The notes beneath the pieces are model-generated. The model saw only the letters and a list, made by a program, of their open reading frames with translations. It did not search any database and was not told the origin of the DNA. The translations under genes were made by a program, and so were the position numbers. 64,000 nt of DNA from Metallosphaera sedula DSM 5348 (lineage in GTDB: Archaea > Thermoproteota > Thermoprotei_A > Sulfolobales > Sulfolobaceae). Within the stretch, counting starts at the first letter, position 1. Each line of letters starts with the position of its first letter. Of this stretch, positions 45,856-53,893 are shown one piece after another. Location: NCBI RefSeq assembly GCF_000016605.1, contig NC_009440.1:682001-746000 (forward strand), in the 5' to 3' direction.

Positions 45856-46653
45856 ATGGATGAAATTGATAAGAAGATCATGTACCTTCTTTTCAGGGAT
45901 GGAAGGGTAAGTCAAAGAAGTCTAGCTGAGGAGCTAGACGTGACGCCACCTACCCTTAATTATAGGTTCAAAAAGCTGGAAGAGGATGGTATACTCAAGG
46001 GATTCACCCTATTTGTGAATCCCTCCTTCATGTCCAGGTATTATGGCTTTGTTGCCTTCATAAATCAAAGGGATTTCGACTCTGATTGGATTTTCCTTAA
46101 GTTCAAGTGCGTTGAATGGCTCAACGTCTACGGGGTGATGGGAAAGAGTTTGAGAGACTTAGACGAGAAGATTGAAGTAATGAGTAAGACATTGGGAGAG
46201 ACCAGGCTCAAGTATATACCTGAACAGAGCCCCGAGGAGCTAAAGCCCTTAGATGCTTCAGTCCTTTCAGCTCTTTCCAAGAATCCTAGAGCTTCAGAGA
46301 GCGAAATAGCACAGGAACTTGGAATTCCGTCGAAGACAGTTTCCAAGAGGTTAAAAATAATGTCGAAGAAGGGCGTGTTCTCCGTTCTCCCGATCCTGGA
46401 TATTCCCAAATCTGGGCTAATAATGTTTTCAATGTTCTCGAGGAATCTCAAGAAAATTACAGGAGTTCTAGAATCATGCACGATCTACAGGATCACTGAT
46501 GGAAGGGCAGGGATAAACGTGTGTCTAGTGGAGAACATGCTACAGACTAGAAACTACGTAAATGCGGCAAGGTTGCAGGATCCAGACAGCGATGTGATGA
46601 TAATATACGAATATCATGTCAATTCAACGCCATTACGAGTTTTAGATCAATAA
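45856..46653 (+). CDS. Double winged-helix Lrp/AsnC-type regulator
   Basis: A 265-residue protein with two helix-turn-helix modules. The first, DEIDKKIMYLLFRDGRVSQRSLAEELDVTPPTLNYRFKKL (shown by its parts RDGRVSQRSLAEELDVTPP and TLNYRFKKLEEDGIL), is of Lrp/AsnC type at residues 1-50. The second, DASVLSALSKNPRASESEI then AQELGIPSKTVSKRLKIMS, is at about 134-175. The usual ligand-binding RAM domain after an Lrp HTH is not obvious; the linkers may hold degenerate copies. It is probably a transcription regulator acting on its own promoter and perhaps on neighbours. Its ligand is unknown. Confidence 0.75.
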   Translation: MDEIDKKIMYLLFRDGRVSQRSLAEELDVTPPTLNYRFKKLEEDGILKGFTLFVNPSFMSRYYGFVAFINQRDFDSDWIFLKFKCVEWLNVYGVMGKSLRDLDEKIEVMSKTLGETRLKYIPEQSPEELKPLDASVLSALSKNPRASESEIAQELGIPSKTVSKRLKIMSKKGVFSVLPILDIPKSGLIMFSMFSRNLKKITGVLESCTIYRITDGRAGINVCLVENMLQTRNYVNAARLQDPDSDVMIIYEYHVNSTPLRVLDQ

Positions 46654-46754
46654 TTATTTTTGACTATTATAGAGTAAAATGTACTAACCTAAGGTACAAA
46701 TGTTTAGGCTATATTTACAAAAGATATTTAGTGTTCCAAGTCTATTGTTTTATT

Positions 46755-47057
46755 ATGAACTGGACAGAAACAAGTGAACTAAAGGATTTCGCCGAGAAGG
46801 TTCAGAAGGCTATATACATGACTAGCATCGTGGCCCTGAAACTTCAAGGTGAGGATAGGGATGACATGCTTGCCATAAGGAAAATGATGAGAGAGTTGAG
46901 AAGTAAACTAGGTAAAATCCAGAACTTTAGGGATGAAATGGAGGTGACTGAGATATTTGGAGCTATACTCCTGGGACTAGGAATAATGTACTCGCAGATA
47001 CCTGATGAAAGTGTAAGGAATGACATCCTCAAAATCCAAGAATTTCTAGGTGAATGA
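46755..47057 (+). CDS. Hypothetical helical protein, about 100 aa
   Basis: I do not recognise the family. The sequence is all-helical, with amphipathic segments (ELKDFAEKVQKAIYMTSIVAL, RKMMRELRSKLGKIQNF, TEIFGAILLGLGIMY). The Met at 46755 is preferred; eight more codons upstream start with GTG. It overlaps the COQ7-like gene by 4 nt (ATGA), so the two are translated together and may form one complex. It could be an accessory subunit of the di-iron protein, which is inference. Confidence 0.55.
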   Translation: MNWTETSELKDFAEKVQKAIYMTSIVALKLQGEDRDDMLAIRKMMRELRSKLGKIQNFRDEMEVTEIFGAILLGLGIMYSQIPDESVRNDILKIQEFLGE

Positions 47058-47401
47058 ATGAAGTGGACAAGGATTTTCTTGCGTTACTTGGTGAAGCTGG
47101 AGCTACAGGTCTTGCTAAGGGCATTTTTCTTGTGAGAAAGGAGGAAAGATTTAGGCACACGTATAAGGATGAACTATCCCACTGGAGATACTTCGCTTCT
47201 AGGAAAAGATCTTGGCTGGAGTTGCCAGTCTACTACCTTCTTCTCGTGGTAGGAATACTCACCGGAATGCTTGGCCTAGGAGTAACTAAACGTGTGGTGA
47301 ACTACCTAGAAAGGGGAGCAATCAACTTTTACGTTAAAAATTATCCGAACGAGGATATTATTAAGGAAATAGTAGAACAGGAGAAGAGGCACTTTCTCTG
47401 A
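47054..47401 (+). CDS. Miniature COQ7-like di-iron protein
   Basis: Only 115 aa, but with the ligand pattern of demethoxyubiquinone hydroxylase (COQ7): Glu14 in GEAGATGLAKG, Glu40-x-x-His43 in DELSHWRYF, Glu86 in NYLERGAINFY, and Glu110-x-x-His113 in EQEKRH. Helix spacing resembles the family, shortened mainly before the third helix. A hydrophobic stretch LPVYYLLLVVGILTGMLGLG (about 57-76) fits a membrane-surface protein. COQ7 hydroxylates a quinone ring in membranes, so a role in the organism's sulfur-containing quinones is possible. It overlaps the upstream gene in ATGA. Confidence 0.6.
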   Translation: MNEVDKDFLALLGEAGATGLAKGIFLVRKEERFRHTYKDELSHWRYFASRKRSWLELPVYYLLLVVGILTGMLGLGVTKRVVNYLERGAINFYVKNYPNEDIIKEIVEQEKRHFL

Positions 47402-47411
47402 GGTCCTTGAA

Positions 47412-47612
47412 ATGATAGTAAAACAGCTAGATGAGGATAAAGTCGAGGTCGTAGGAACGGTACCAGCAAGATGCTCCATTCGAGGGTTTAAGGCCAAGAT
47501 CATCATCTCAGGTAATCATGTTGTCTCGGGGGAGTGTGAGTGCGGATCCTTTCCATGCTCCCACACTGCTAAACTCTATCTCATGTTTATGGCCAGAAAG
47601 AGGTCTAGATAG
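47412..47612 (+). CDS. SWIM-type zinc-finger protein, 66 aa
   Basis: A stand-alone SWIM domain with [15 protein letters not shown] (about residues 43-57), the CxCx4CxH zinc pattern, preceded by the beta strands [24 protein letters not shown] domains bind DNA, RNA or proteins, and in archaea are often associated with recombination or toxin-antitoxin factors, but nothing here defines a partner. It sits 10 nt after the COQ7-like gene. Its last 105 bp overlap the 3' end of the minus-strand DUF929 gene. Confidence 0.75.
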   Translation: MIVKQLDEDKVEVVGTVPARCSIRGFKAKIIISGNHVVSGECECGSFPCSHTAKLYLMFMARKRSR

Positions 47613-48446
47613 CGGTTGATCGGCATAAAGCATGTTGGATTGTTGCGAGTCGTTTAGGCTTATGTAGCTTGGAAAAGTCGATTTTAATTCATTTTCGTAG
47701 TGAACTATCGCAGGTTGTTCGCATACATGAGATGGCTGATTTCCGTCTGATAGGCAGATTTCGGCAGTAAGTAGATTTGCAGATGAGAAAATTTGGTATG
47801 AGATTAAGTTCTCTGCATGAAGTTGGTCAAGAACGTAAGTCCAATTCTTCATTTGAAGAAGTGCAGGATTATTTGTCGTTCCAACTTGGTAATATATACC
47901 AGCTACATCTATAAATGGTATACTTCCATTACCTAGTTGTTGCCATAATTGGTAAATGTTAGAGGGAACACCTTGAAGGGGTTGATGATTCCTATCTTGG
48001 AATTCATAAGCAAGAACGGAGATGTATTGGCTCTTGTAACTCAAGTTTTCAAGAGTGAAAGTGGGAACATTGGGGTAAATGTCTGTGGAGCTGGATTCCA
48101 TATACCTCAGTCCGGAAACGTTGCCAAATCTATCCAAGGCTATGATGAAAGACCACATCTCCGCACCACAGTAAGGGCACCACTCTGCACCAACGAAAAT
48201 AACAACTGGCTTACCCTGGTAAGTAAGTTCAGCATTCCCTTGCTTTACTGAATATACAAATGTACTATTGAATTGAACGAATCCGCTCTGATTCTGTGCC
48301 AGTTCGTAAAGCTCAAGGTTAACGGGAGCAGAAACATATGTACCAATACCATAGCTTGAAGATTGAACCTGCCGTAGATTGGTGATAGCTAGAACTGCAA
48401 TAATGATAACAATTACAAGAATAAAAACAAGAAATTTCTTATTCAC
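47508..48446 (-). CDS. Secreted thioredoxin-like protein, DUF929 family
   Basis: A membrane-anchored extracytoplasmic protein. An N-terminal hydrophobic helix ([19 protein letters not shown]) precedes a thioredoxin-like domain with [18 protein letters not shown] (about residues 84-101; CPYC active site), matching the Sulfolobales DUF929 family of presumed disulfide proteins. A pair SCxxC-like [12 protein letters not shown] occurs near residue 240. About 35 C-terminal residues overlap the plus-strand SWIM gene and are unlike the family; read-through of a lost stop is possible. It is adjacent to a secreted protein and divergent from VKOR-containing genes. Confidence 0.75.
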   Translation of the reverse strand: MNKKFLVFILVIVIIIAVLAITNLRQVQSSSYGIGTYVSAPVNLELYELAQNQSGFVQFNSTFVYSVKQGNAELTYQGKPVVIFVGAEWCPYCGAEMWSFIIALDRFGNVSGLRYMESSSTDIYPNVPTFTLENLSYKSQYISVLAYEFQDRNHQPLQGVPSNIYQLWQQLGNGSIPFIDVAGIYYQVGTTNNPALLQMKNWTYVLDQLHAENLISYQIFSSANLLTAEICLSDGNQPSHVCEQPAIVHYENELKSTFPSYISLNDSQQSNMLYADQPLSRPLSGHKHEIEFSSVGAWKGSALTLPRDNMIT

Positions 48447-48477
48447 TATCTCACCCTATTAGAAAGGTAAAAAAGAT

Positions 48478-49470
48478 TTATGATGGATACGGATAGACGT
48501 TCGGATCGCTGAAGTACAGTATCATGTTGCTTGGAACAGATATGACGTCGACTCCAGGCTTCCCCAGAGCTTCCCATATGGGGTTCCCTTGATTTGCTGT
48601 CATTACGGCACTATCATACGTGCCCATTGCCTTCTGAATGTTCTGATATGAGTTAAGGCATAGCCCTGTCGGATCGCTCTGATTTGACGGTACGATTGTC
48701 TGACATTGCCCAGTTAGTGGGTTGGGAAATATGTTGGGATTGAAGTCTAGTACCACTACAATGTACCACGGTATGGAAGAGTTAGTGGAGAACGTTACAA
48801 CATGCTCGTGGGCAGGTGTTGGTAAAACTCCCTCAGGAAGTCCAAATACACCATTATTTATTCCTAGGTATTTCTCAACTACTGTGAATGCTGGTGAATA
48901 TATGTAGGTCATGTGGTCAGCACATGCAGATTCGGTATCCGCAGCTCCGCATTGGGTTAAGATCGTGTAGCTTTGGTTATTGTACGTGAAGACTGGGAAT
49001 CCTTGCGGATTAGCTCCTAGCTTCTGAACTCCGAAAATGGATAGTCCGGCAAAAGCCGGAACTACCACGTAGACTGGAGCTGCTCCTGGCGGTAATTGTG
49101 AGGAGTTAGGTGCTGCACCTACCTCACAACCCATGGCAACTTGATTAGCCTGCGTCTCATTGGGGAAGAACTGGGTCAGTGCAGGACTGCATGAGAACTG
49201 CGCAGTATAGTGGAACGATATTACCTGTCCATTCAAAAATGCTCCTGAAGAAGGTAATGGAGTAGGTACTTGAACCGTCCTGTTTACGTAGACCGTTTTA
49301 TTTACGTAGACCGGTACAGTCTTATTTACATATACTGGTTGGGTCACATTGACGTATTTCGTTACTGGTGGCTTTGTAGCATAGAGTCCGAACCCTATAG
49401 CGGCCACTATAACCAAGATAATGGTTACGGCCGCGAATATCACATTTGAGACTGCTTTTTTGGAACTCAT
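48478..49470 (-). CDS. Secreted/anchored Cys-containing protein of unknown function
   Basis: The 330-residue protein has an N-terminal membrane helix (VIFAAVTIILVIVAAIGFGLYAT), then a repetitive Tyr-Val-Asn linker (YVNVTQ, VYVNKTV and similar, about residues 37-70), and an ectodomain with about eight cysteines in scattered positions and several Asn-X-Ser/Thr sites. The Cys content suggests disulfides, consistent with the thioredoxin-like partner 31 nt downstream and the divergent VKOR gene. It lies across a palindromic region from the membrane polyferredoxin gene. Function unknown; perhaps a sulfur-compound-binding or electron-transfer protein. Confidence 0.6.
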   Translation of the reverse strand: MSSKKAVSNVIFAAVTIILVIVAAIGFGLYATKPPVTKYVNVTQPVYVNKTVPVYVNKTVYVNRTVQVPTPLPSSGAFLNGQVISFHYTAQFSCSPALTQFFPNETQANQVAMGCEVGAAPNSSQLPPGAAPVYVVVPAFAGLSIFGVQKLGANPQGFPVFTYNNQSYTILTQCGAADTESACADHMTYIYSPAFTVVEKYLGINNGVFGLPEGVLPTPAHEHVVTFSTNSSIPWYIVVVLDFNPNIFPNPLTGQCQTIVPSNQSDPTGLCLNSYQNIQKAMGTYDSAVMTANQGNPIWEALGKPGVDVISVPSNMILYFSDPNVYPYPS

Positions 49471-49549
49471 TAAACCACGTGAAAGATTTAGCCTATTAAG
49501 GATGGAGAAGAATTTTTTGAATACAACTGGATTGCCAGATCCATTAAAA

Positions 49550-49568
49550 TGTTAGAAGTTTTCTAACA
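49550..49568. promoter_or_regulatory. Perfect 19-bp palindrome in divergent promoter region
   Basis: TGTTAGAAGTTTTCTAACA has 8-bp perfect arms around GTT. It lies between the minus-strand secreted protein (start 49470) and plus-strand membrane polyferredoxin (start 49614, TATA-like ATTTTTAATC at 49582-49591). It is upstream of both core promoters, the usual place of an archaeal activator site. Confidence 0.55.
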
Positions 49569-49613
49569 AATCTATTATATCATTTTTAATCGGCTCTTTA
49601 ACTTTGAAGTATA

Positions 49614-51083
49614 ATGTTCTCTTCATTTATTTTCAGTTTTTATAATGTGATAGATTTTTATTATTTTGATCTAGCCGTCTCCATTGTTCTGGCTGTACTT
49701 TATACTACTAGATTTAGAGACGGATGGATTCGCGGTGTATTCCCCCTAGTCTTTACCCTGGTTCCCTTTCTTCAAGATTTTCAAATCGAGTTTTGGATCG
49801 CGTTCTATCTATGTTTAGGTTATTACTTTCTGAGGTTATACATGAACGTCAATAAGACAACAGGAATCGATTTGGGAATAACAGGAGGGTTTTTGTTAAC
49901 TGCCATATCTTGGACTCTGTACTCCTTTCTACCATATTGGCAATTGATGCTACCCCTCCTCTATGGGGTTTATTTTGTTACTGGAGGAAGAGTCATGACA
50001 AGGCTCAATTCCTCAGCCAAGGTTTCCTTGATTCTACTTTTGGAGGGCTTTGTATCCATTTTCCTTGCTTCATTGGTGATAATGGGACCAAGCTCTATAT
50101 CTAACGTAGTCATAGGTCCCTGGGTAGGAATTAATATCCTGTGGAACTTGCTTCTTTCATTTGAGGCAATAGCTTCCTCACCATCCTTCATGGTTTTGAT
50201 TGGGTTATGGCTTGGAGTTCCTCTAACCTGGAGAATAATCAAGACGAAAAGGACAGGGAATAAGGTGAGGCTTTCCCTCATGTTCACCTCGTACTGGATA
50301 TATAGTATCTATTTGCCCTTCTTTTCACCCTTTCAGTCAATCTTCCCTAAAATACCCTACTCATGGTTCAATGGTTTTGGGACCTTTGGACCTGTAACAC
50401 CATCTCTCTTCACCGGGATACTCGGCACCTATGCCGTAACTGCATTGCTCTCTTACCTCTTTGGCGGAAGACAGATCTGCTCCGTAACCTGCACTGCACC
50501 TTACATGTTACAGGGTTTTCATGACGGTCTTAAAACCTTCAATAGGACTTCCGCTCTAGGGAGGAAAACCCTCACGTCAAGGCTTTCTCCGGTGTTTAAG
50601 ATTACCTCAATCCTGGTCTGGACGAATTTAATGATATTTGCCATACTCTCCTATCTGAACCAGGTTCATCTTACAAACTTTTACATTCTAGATAATGACC
50701 CTACAGTCTTCCTCACGTCCTTGTACTTCAACTTTACATGGTATATTCAGTTCATCTTAGCCCCGCTCTTAGGAGACTATTCCTGTGTAACCAATGGCCT
50801 GTGTGCTTGGGGAACATTTAACCTGTTTTTTGGATACCTGGGCCCCTTTAAGCTCAAGGTAAGGGATCCGACAACTTGCCTGCAATGTAGAACTGTAGAC
50901 TGTGCCAAGGCCTGTCCCGTGGGACTCACAGACATGAGAGCCTCGTTTATAAAGAAGCAAGAGTTCAAGGCCTTTAAATGCATTGGAGCAGGGGGGTGCA
51001 TTGAAGCCTGCCCTCACGACAATATTTTCATCGAGGATGGAAGGGTATATCTCAAGAAAATAGTGCAATGGTGGAATAAATGA
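49614..51083 (+). CDS. Membrane polyferredoxin (NapH/CcoG-like)
   Basis: A 489-residue protein with about nine hydrophobic helices and a C-terminal cytoplasmic ferredoxin domain. Pairs of Cys in the membrane part ([13 protein letters not shown] and [13 protein letters not shown]) resemble the NapH/NosR type. The first cluster has C422, C425, C430 and C434 ([14 protein letters not shown]). The second has C456, C462 and C466 with Ala459 where the usual second Cys stands ([12 protein letters not shown]), so it may hold a [3Fe-4S] centre. It would pass electrons across the membrane to or from quinones. The ATGA overlap with the VKOR gene indicates co-expression. Confidence 0.75.
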   Translation: MFSSFIFSFYNVIDFYYFDLAVSIVLAVLYTTRFRDGWIRGVFPLVFTLVPFLQDFQIEFWIAFYLCLGYYFLRLYMNVNKTTGIDLGITGGFLLTAISWTLYSFLPYWQLMLPLLYGVYFVTGGRVMTRLNSSAKVSLILLLEGFVSIFLASLVIMGPSSISNVVIGPWVGINILWNLLLSFEAIASSPSFMVLIGLWLGVPLTWRIIKTKRTGNKVRLSLMFTSYWIYSIYLPFFSPFQSIFPKIPYSWFNGFGTFGPVTPSLFTGILGTYAVTALLSYLFGGRQICSVTCTAPYMLQGFHDGLKTFNRTSALGRKTLTSRLSPVFKITSILVWTNLMIFAILSYLNQVHLTNFYILDNDPTVFLTSLYFNFTWYIQFILAPLLGDYSCVTNGLCAWGTFNLFFGYLGPFKLKVRDPTTCLQCRTVDCAKACPVGLTDMRASFIKKQEFKAFKCIGAGGCIEACPHDNIFIEDGRVYLKKIVQWWNK

Positions 51084-51457
51084 GAAGGATAGGTTTAGGG
51101 CTTTCAATAATCGGTTTAATCGACTCTTCCTATCTCCTTTATCTTACAGAGACTGAGAGACCCCCTCCCTTCTGTAACGTGTCTGCCTACATTGACTGTG
51201 GCAGAGTTGAGTTCAGCGCTTTTTCTCACTTCCTGGGAGTTCCAGACCCACTGCTGGGAGTTCTCTTTTTCGCGATGAGCATTACGCTTTGGCTAAAGTT
51301 TGGGTCCGTGTTGAAATATTGGTGGGCACTCGGGGTCATCTTCTCTGGTTACCTAATCTTTACTGAAGTGATTCTGAATTCGATTTGCCTATATTGCATG
51401 CTGGCTCAAGCTTGCTGTATAATTCAAGGGATATTTATCTTGAGGATGAAGGAGTGA
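51080..51457 (+). CDS. VKOR-family disulfide-generating membrane protein
   Basis: A 125-residue, four-helix vitamin K epoxide reductase homologue. The active-site CxxC is in [11 protein letters not shown] (about residues 105-115), and the loop Cys pair is [16 protein letters not shown] (about 31-46). The conserved Ser/Thr and hydrophobic quinone-site residues fit the family. VKOR proteins oxidise a thioredoxin-like partner and pass electrons to quinone. No thioredoxin domain is fused; the CPYC protein encoded divergently is the natural partner. It is translationally coupled to the polyferredoxin gene. Confidence 0.88.
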   Translation: MRRIGLGLSIIGLIDSSYLLYLTETERPPPFCNVSAYIDCGRVEFSAFSHFLGVPDPLLGVLFFAMSITLWLKFGSVLKYWWALGVIFSGYLIFTEVILNSICLYCMLAQACCIIQGIFILRMKE

Positions 51458-51525
51458 GAGTTTTCTTGCGTCAAATTAACGAGTTGAGTTATAACCAGTG
51501 AACGGACCTAGATAATAGGTGAACA

Positions 51526-51555
51526 GGATGATAATCCTAATAAATACTCTGGTAT
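51526..51555 (+). promoter_or_regulatory. Two short palindromes upstream of tetrathionate hydrolase
   Basis: AGGATGATAATCCT and AATACTCTGGTATT (5-bp arms each, 4-bp centres) follow one another about 85-110 bp before the hydrolase ATG. A TATA-like CTTTTAAATAG (51593-51603) comes next, giving an expected start near 51628 and a short leader with GAGG before the ATG. Regulatory function is inferred from position only. Confidence 0.35.
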
Positions 51556-51638
51556 TAATTTCCTTTAATTCAATGAAAACTAAATTATTCTCTTTTAAAT
51601 AGATAACGAATAAAAAGAGGAAAATTCATTGAGGCTTA

Positions 51639-53249
51639 ATGAATAGAATACTCGTAGCCATAGCGTTAGTTTCCGTGTTTTTAGTTGGTTCCTTCCTAGG
51701 AGCTCCCATGATACAGTTCTTTTCCTCGGTGATAACGCCAATACCTCAACCCATTGTAAGGACTTACGACATGTATAACACAACCTATTTCCCGTATGAG
51801 GTGAAAGTCGTGTATTATCCAGCTAATGCAACGAGTCAGAATCTGGATCTACCAAGTTATTGGGGAGTTACGAACGGTGGCCAGTCCCACAATGCAGCCC
51901 TTACGACCACATGCACCGAGTTAATTCAGGGTGTTGTCTGGCAACAGGATTTTGCCCATATGGCTGGTGCAGCCCTCATTCCCATGACTGCTCCACAGAG
52001 TATGTTACCCGGTGCTAGCGTCATGGGAACAAGGTCCGCACTGGTAATGTTAACTCAAATGGTGGGAGAACCGTTGGGCGTTACATTGGCCGATAATTTA
52101 CTATTTGTGGAAGAGGATAGCGGACCAGGAAGTATCTTCGCAGTGAATCCTCTGAACGGACAGGTAGTGTGGTATGCCACAGGACTAGCCAGTTACGCGA
52201 TGAATAACCCCATCGTTTACAACGGGATAGTGTATGTGACTGTGGGAGATGTTGGTTTCAACTTCGCGAATTTCGTTCACTACGAGAAGGGGCAATTCTC
52301 CTCGATTCACAGGGGGATGGCATATGGAGCCATCTACGCGTTTAATGCCACTGACGGTGAGCTGTTATGGATGAGGTTCACGATGGGAGAGGCAATGCCA
52401 GCACCCGCGGTTTATAACGGAATCCTTGCCTATTCAGACGGTGGTGGGGAGTTCATAGGAGTTAATGCGACCACAGGACAGGTCCTATGGCAGGATATGA
52501 TGCCAGGCCTGTTTGATAGCATGAGTAGTGTAAACTACTACGTTCTGCCTAACGGCACTCCCTTATTCATTGCTGGATTCACAAGTCTGACTGAGCCATA
52601 TGGACTTCTGGTCGCTGTTAATGGAATGACAGGGAAAGAGGTATGGAATGCATCTCTTCCTGCCCCCAATAAGCCATTCAATACAGGGATGGGAGATGTG
52701 CCCCCAGCTGTGGATCAGCAGGCAGGTATCGTTGTGCAGTCAACTGTAGCAAACGCCGAGCCCAATGGAACAGTTGACACCATGGTTCTTGCGGTGAATG
52801 CAACTAACGGCCACGTTCTGTGGGTGACAAATCTGGGCAGAGGTTATACTCCACCAGCATTCAAAGGGGCAATCCCAATGATTTACAATAACACCGTTTA
52901 CGTAGGTTCTCCTTCACTGGGTAAGGAGTTTGCCCTAAATCTCACTAATGGCCAAATACTGTGGCAGACCAGGCTTAACGGGATAGGATTACCACCAAAG
53001 GCTCCTGGTGGACCCAGGGGTGGAGCAACCTATTACGACAACTTGCTGTGGGTAGCTGGAGGTCCTTACGTTTACGTGTTGAACCCCCACAACGGTGAAC
53101 TATTGCAACAGTACTATGTTGGCGGAAGGTTCGGCATAGTTAACCCCGTGATAGTCGGAAGCACAATGTATCTAACTAACAGTTACGGCTGGGTGGTGGC
53201 GATCCCACTCTATCAGATCTACCCCGACTACGTACTTTACGCTAGCTAA
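51639..53249 (+). CDS. tth: Tetrathionate hydrolase, PQQ-type beta-propeller
   Basis: A 536-residue exported protein. The N-terminal signal peptide (NRILVAIALVSVFLVGSFLG) is followed by beta-propeller repeats with WD/Gly-rich PQQ-type blades: SIFAVNPLNGQVVWYATG, GAIYAFNATDGELLWMRF, FIGVNATTGQVLWQDM, and VLAVNATNGHVLWVTN. Length, signal and blade pattern match archaeal tetrathionate hydrolases (Acidianus Tth), which split tetrathionate at acid pH outside the cell. Sulfur-oxidising Metallosphaera carry such a gene. It follows the polyferredoxin and VKOR genes on the same strand with its own promoter. PQQ is not expected to be bound. Confidence 0.85.
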   Translation: MNRILVAIALVSVFLVGSFLGAPMIQFFSSVITPIPQPIVRTYDMYNTTYFPYEVKVVYYPANATSQNLDLPSYWGVTNGGQSHNAALTTTCTELIQGVVWQQDFAHMAGAALIPMTAPQSMLPGASVMGTRSALVMLTQMVGEPLGVTLADNLLFVEEDSGPGSIFAVNPLNGQVVWYATGLASYAMNNPIVYNGIVYVTVGDVGFNFANFVHYEKGQFSSIHRGMAYGAIYAFNATDGELLWMRFTMGEAMPAPAVYNGILAYSDGGGEFIGVNATTGQVLWQDMMPGLFDSMSSVNYYVLPNGTPLFIAGFTSLTEPYGLLVAVNGMTGKEVWNASLPAPNKPFNTGMGDVPPAVDQQAGIVVQSTVANAEPNGTVDTMVLAVNATNGHVLWVTNLGRGYTPPAFKGAIPMIYNNTVYVGSPSLGKEFALNLTNGQILWQTRLNGIGLPPKAPGGPRGGATYYDNLLWVAGGPYVYVLNPHNGELLQQYYVGGRFGIVNPVIVGSTMYLTNSYGWVVAIPLYQIYPDYVLYAS

Positions 53250-53893
53250 AAATCTAAGATAAACATCTTTTTATTGTCTATATTTACTTTTTTCACCCTG
53301 CACTCATACGCTGTTTCCAACACCTGTTCGTTCAGCAAATCCGGAGATGATTGCCATATTATCTTCCCTTTCTTCATGACAATGACTTGATCAGCCCTTT
53401 CAATCCAGTTCAGGTCATGTGTAGCAATTAGAAAGTCCTTCTCGCTCCTCAATCTAGACACTAAGGAAATTACCTTGGCCTGGTTCCTCACATCGAGACC
53501 CGAGGTTGGCTCATCCATTAGGACGAGTTGACCCTCACTTAGGGCCTTAACAACGAGAACTAGTTTCTTCTCACCTGTGCTCAGGGTCGAGAATGTCCTA
53601 TCCAGAAGGTGGGTGATCTCCAGTTCCTTTGAGAATTCGAGATAATTCTCCAGGGGGTTTCTAGTACCTGCCAGCAATACATCCTTAACTGGTATTTCGG
53701 GAGACGAGAACTCCGCGGGCATATAACCCTTATGTACGCTACTCCCGCGCAGACTTTCAATGATCGATCTAAGTAGAGTTGTCTTACCAGCCCCATTCTG
53801 ACCCAGGACTAGATTTACACCCTTAGATAGCTCTATGTCCATGCTGGACAGTTGACTTCTGCCTACTCTCACTCTAACTTCCCGTATTAGCAA
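53246..53893 (-). CDS. ABC transporter ATPase, FecE/BtuD-like
   Basis: A 215-residue nucleotide-binding subunit with Walker A GQNGAGKTTLL (about residues 33-43), signature LSTGEKKLVLVV (about 103-114; LSGGQ variant) and Walker B LVLMDEPTSGLD (about 121-132), followed by the H-loop ATHDLNW. It is shorter than typical FecE (about 250), with a reduced C-terminus. It powers import through the permease encoded upstream, overlapping it by 20 nt. Its stop overlaps the convergent hydrolase stop. Confidence 0.9.
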   Translation of the reverse strand: MLIREVRVRVGRSQLSSMDIELSKGVNLVLGQNGAGKTTLLRSIIESLRGSSVHKGYMPAEFSSPEIPVKDVLLAGTRNPLENYLEFSKELEITHLLDRTFSTLSTGEKKLVLVVKALSEGQLVLMDEPTSGLDVRNQAKVISLVSRLRSEKDFLIATHDLNWIERADQVIVMKKGKIIWQSSPDLLNEQVLETAYECRVKKVNIDNKKMFILDF

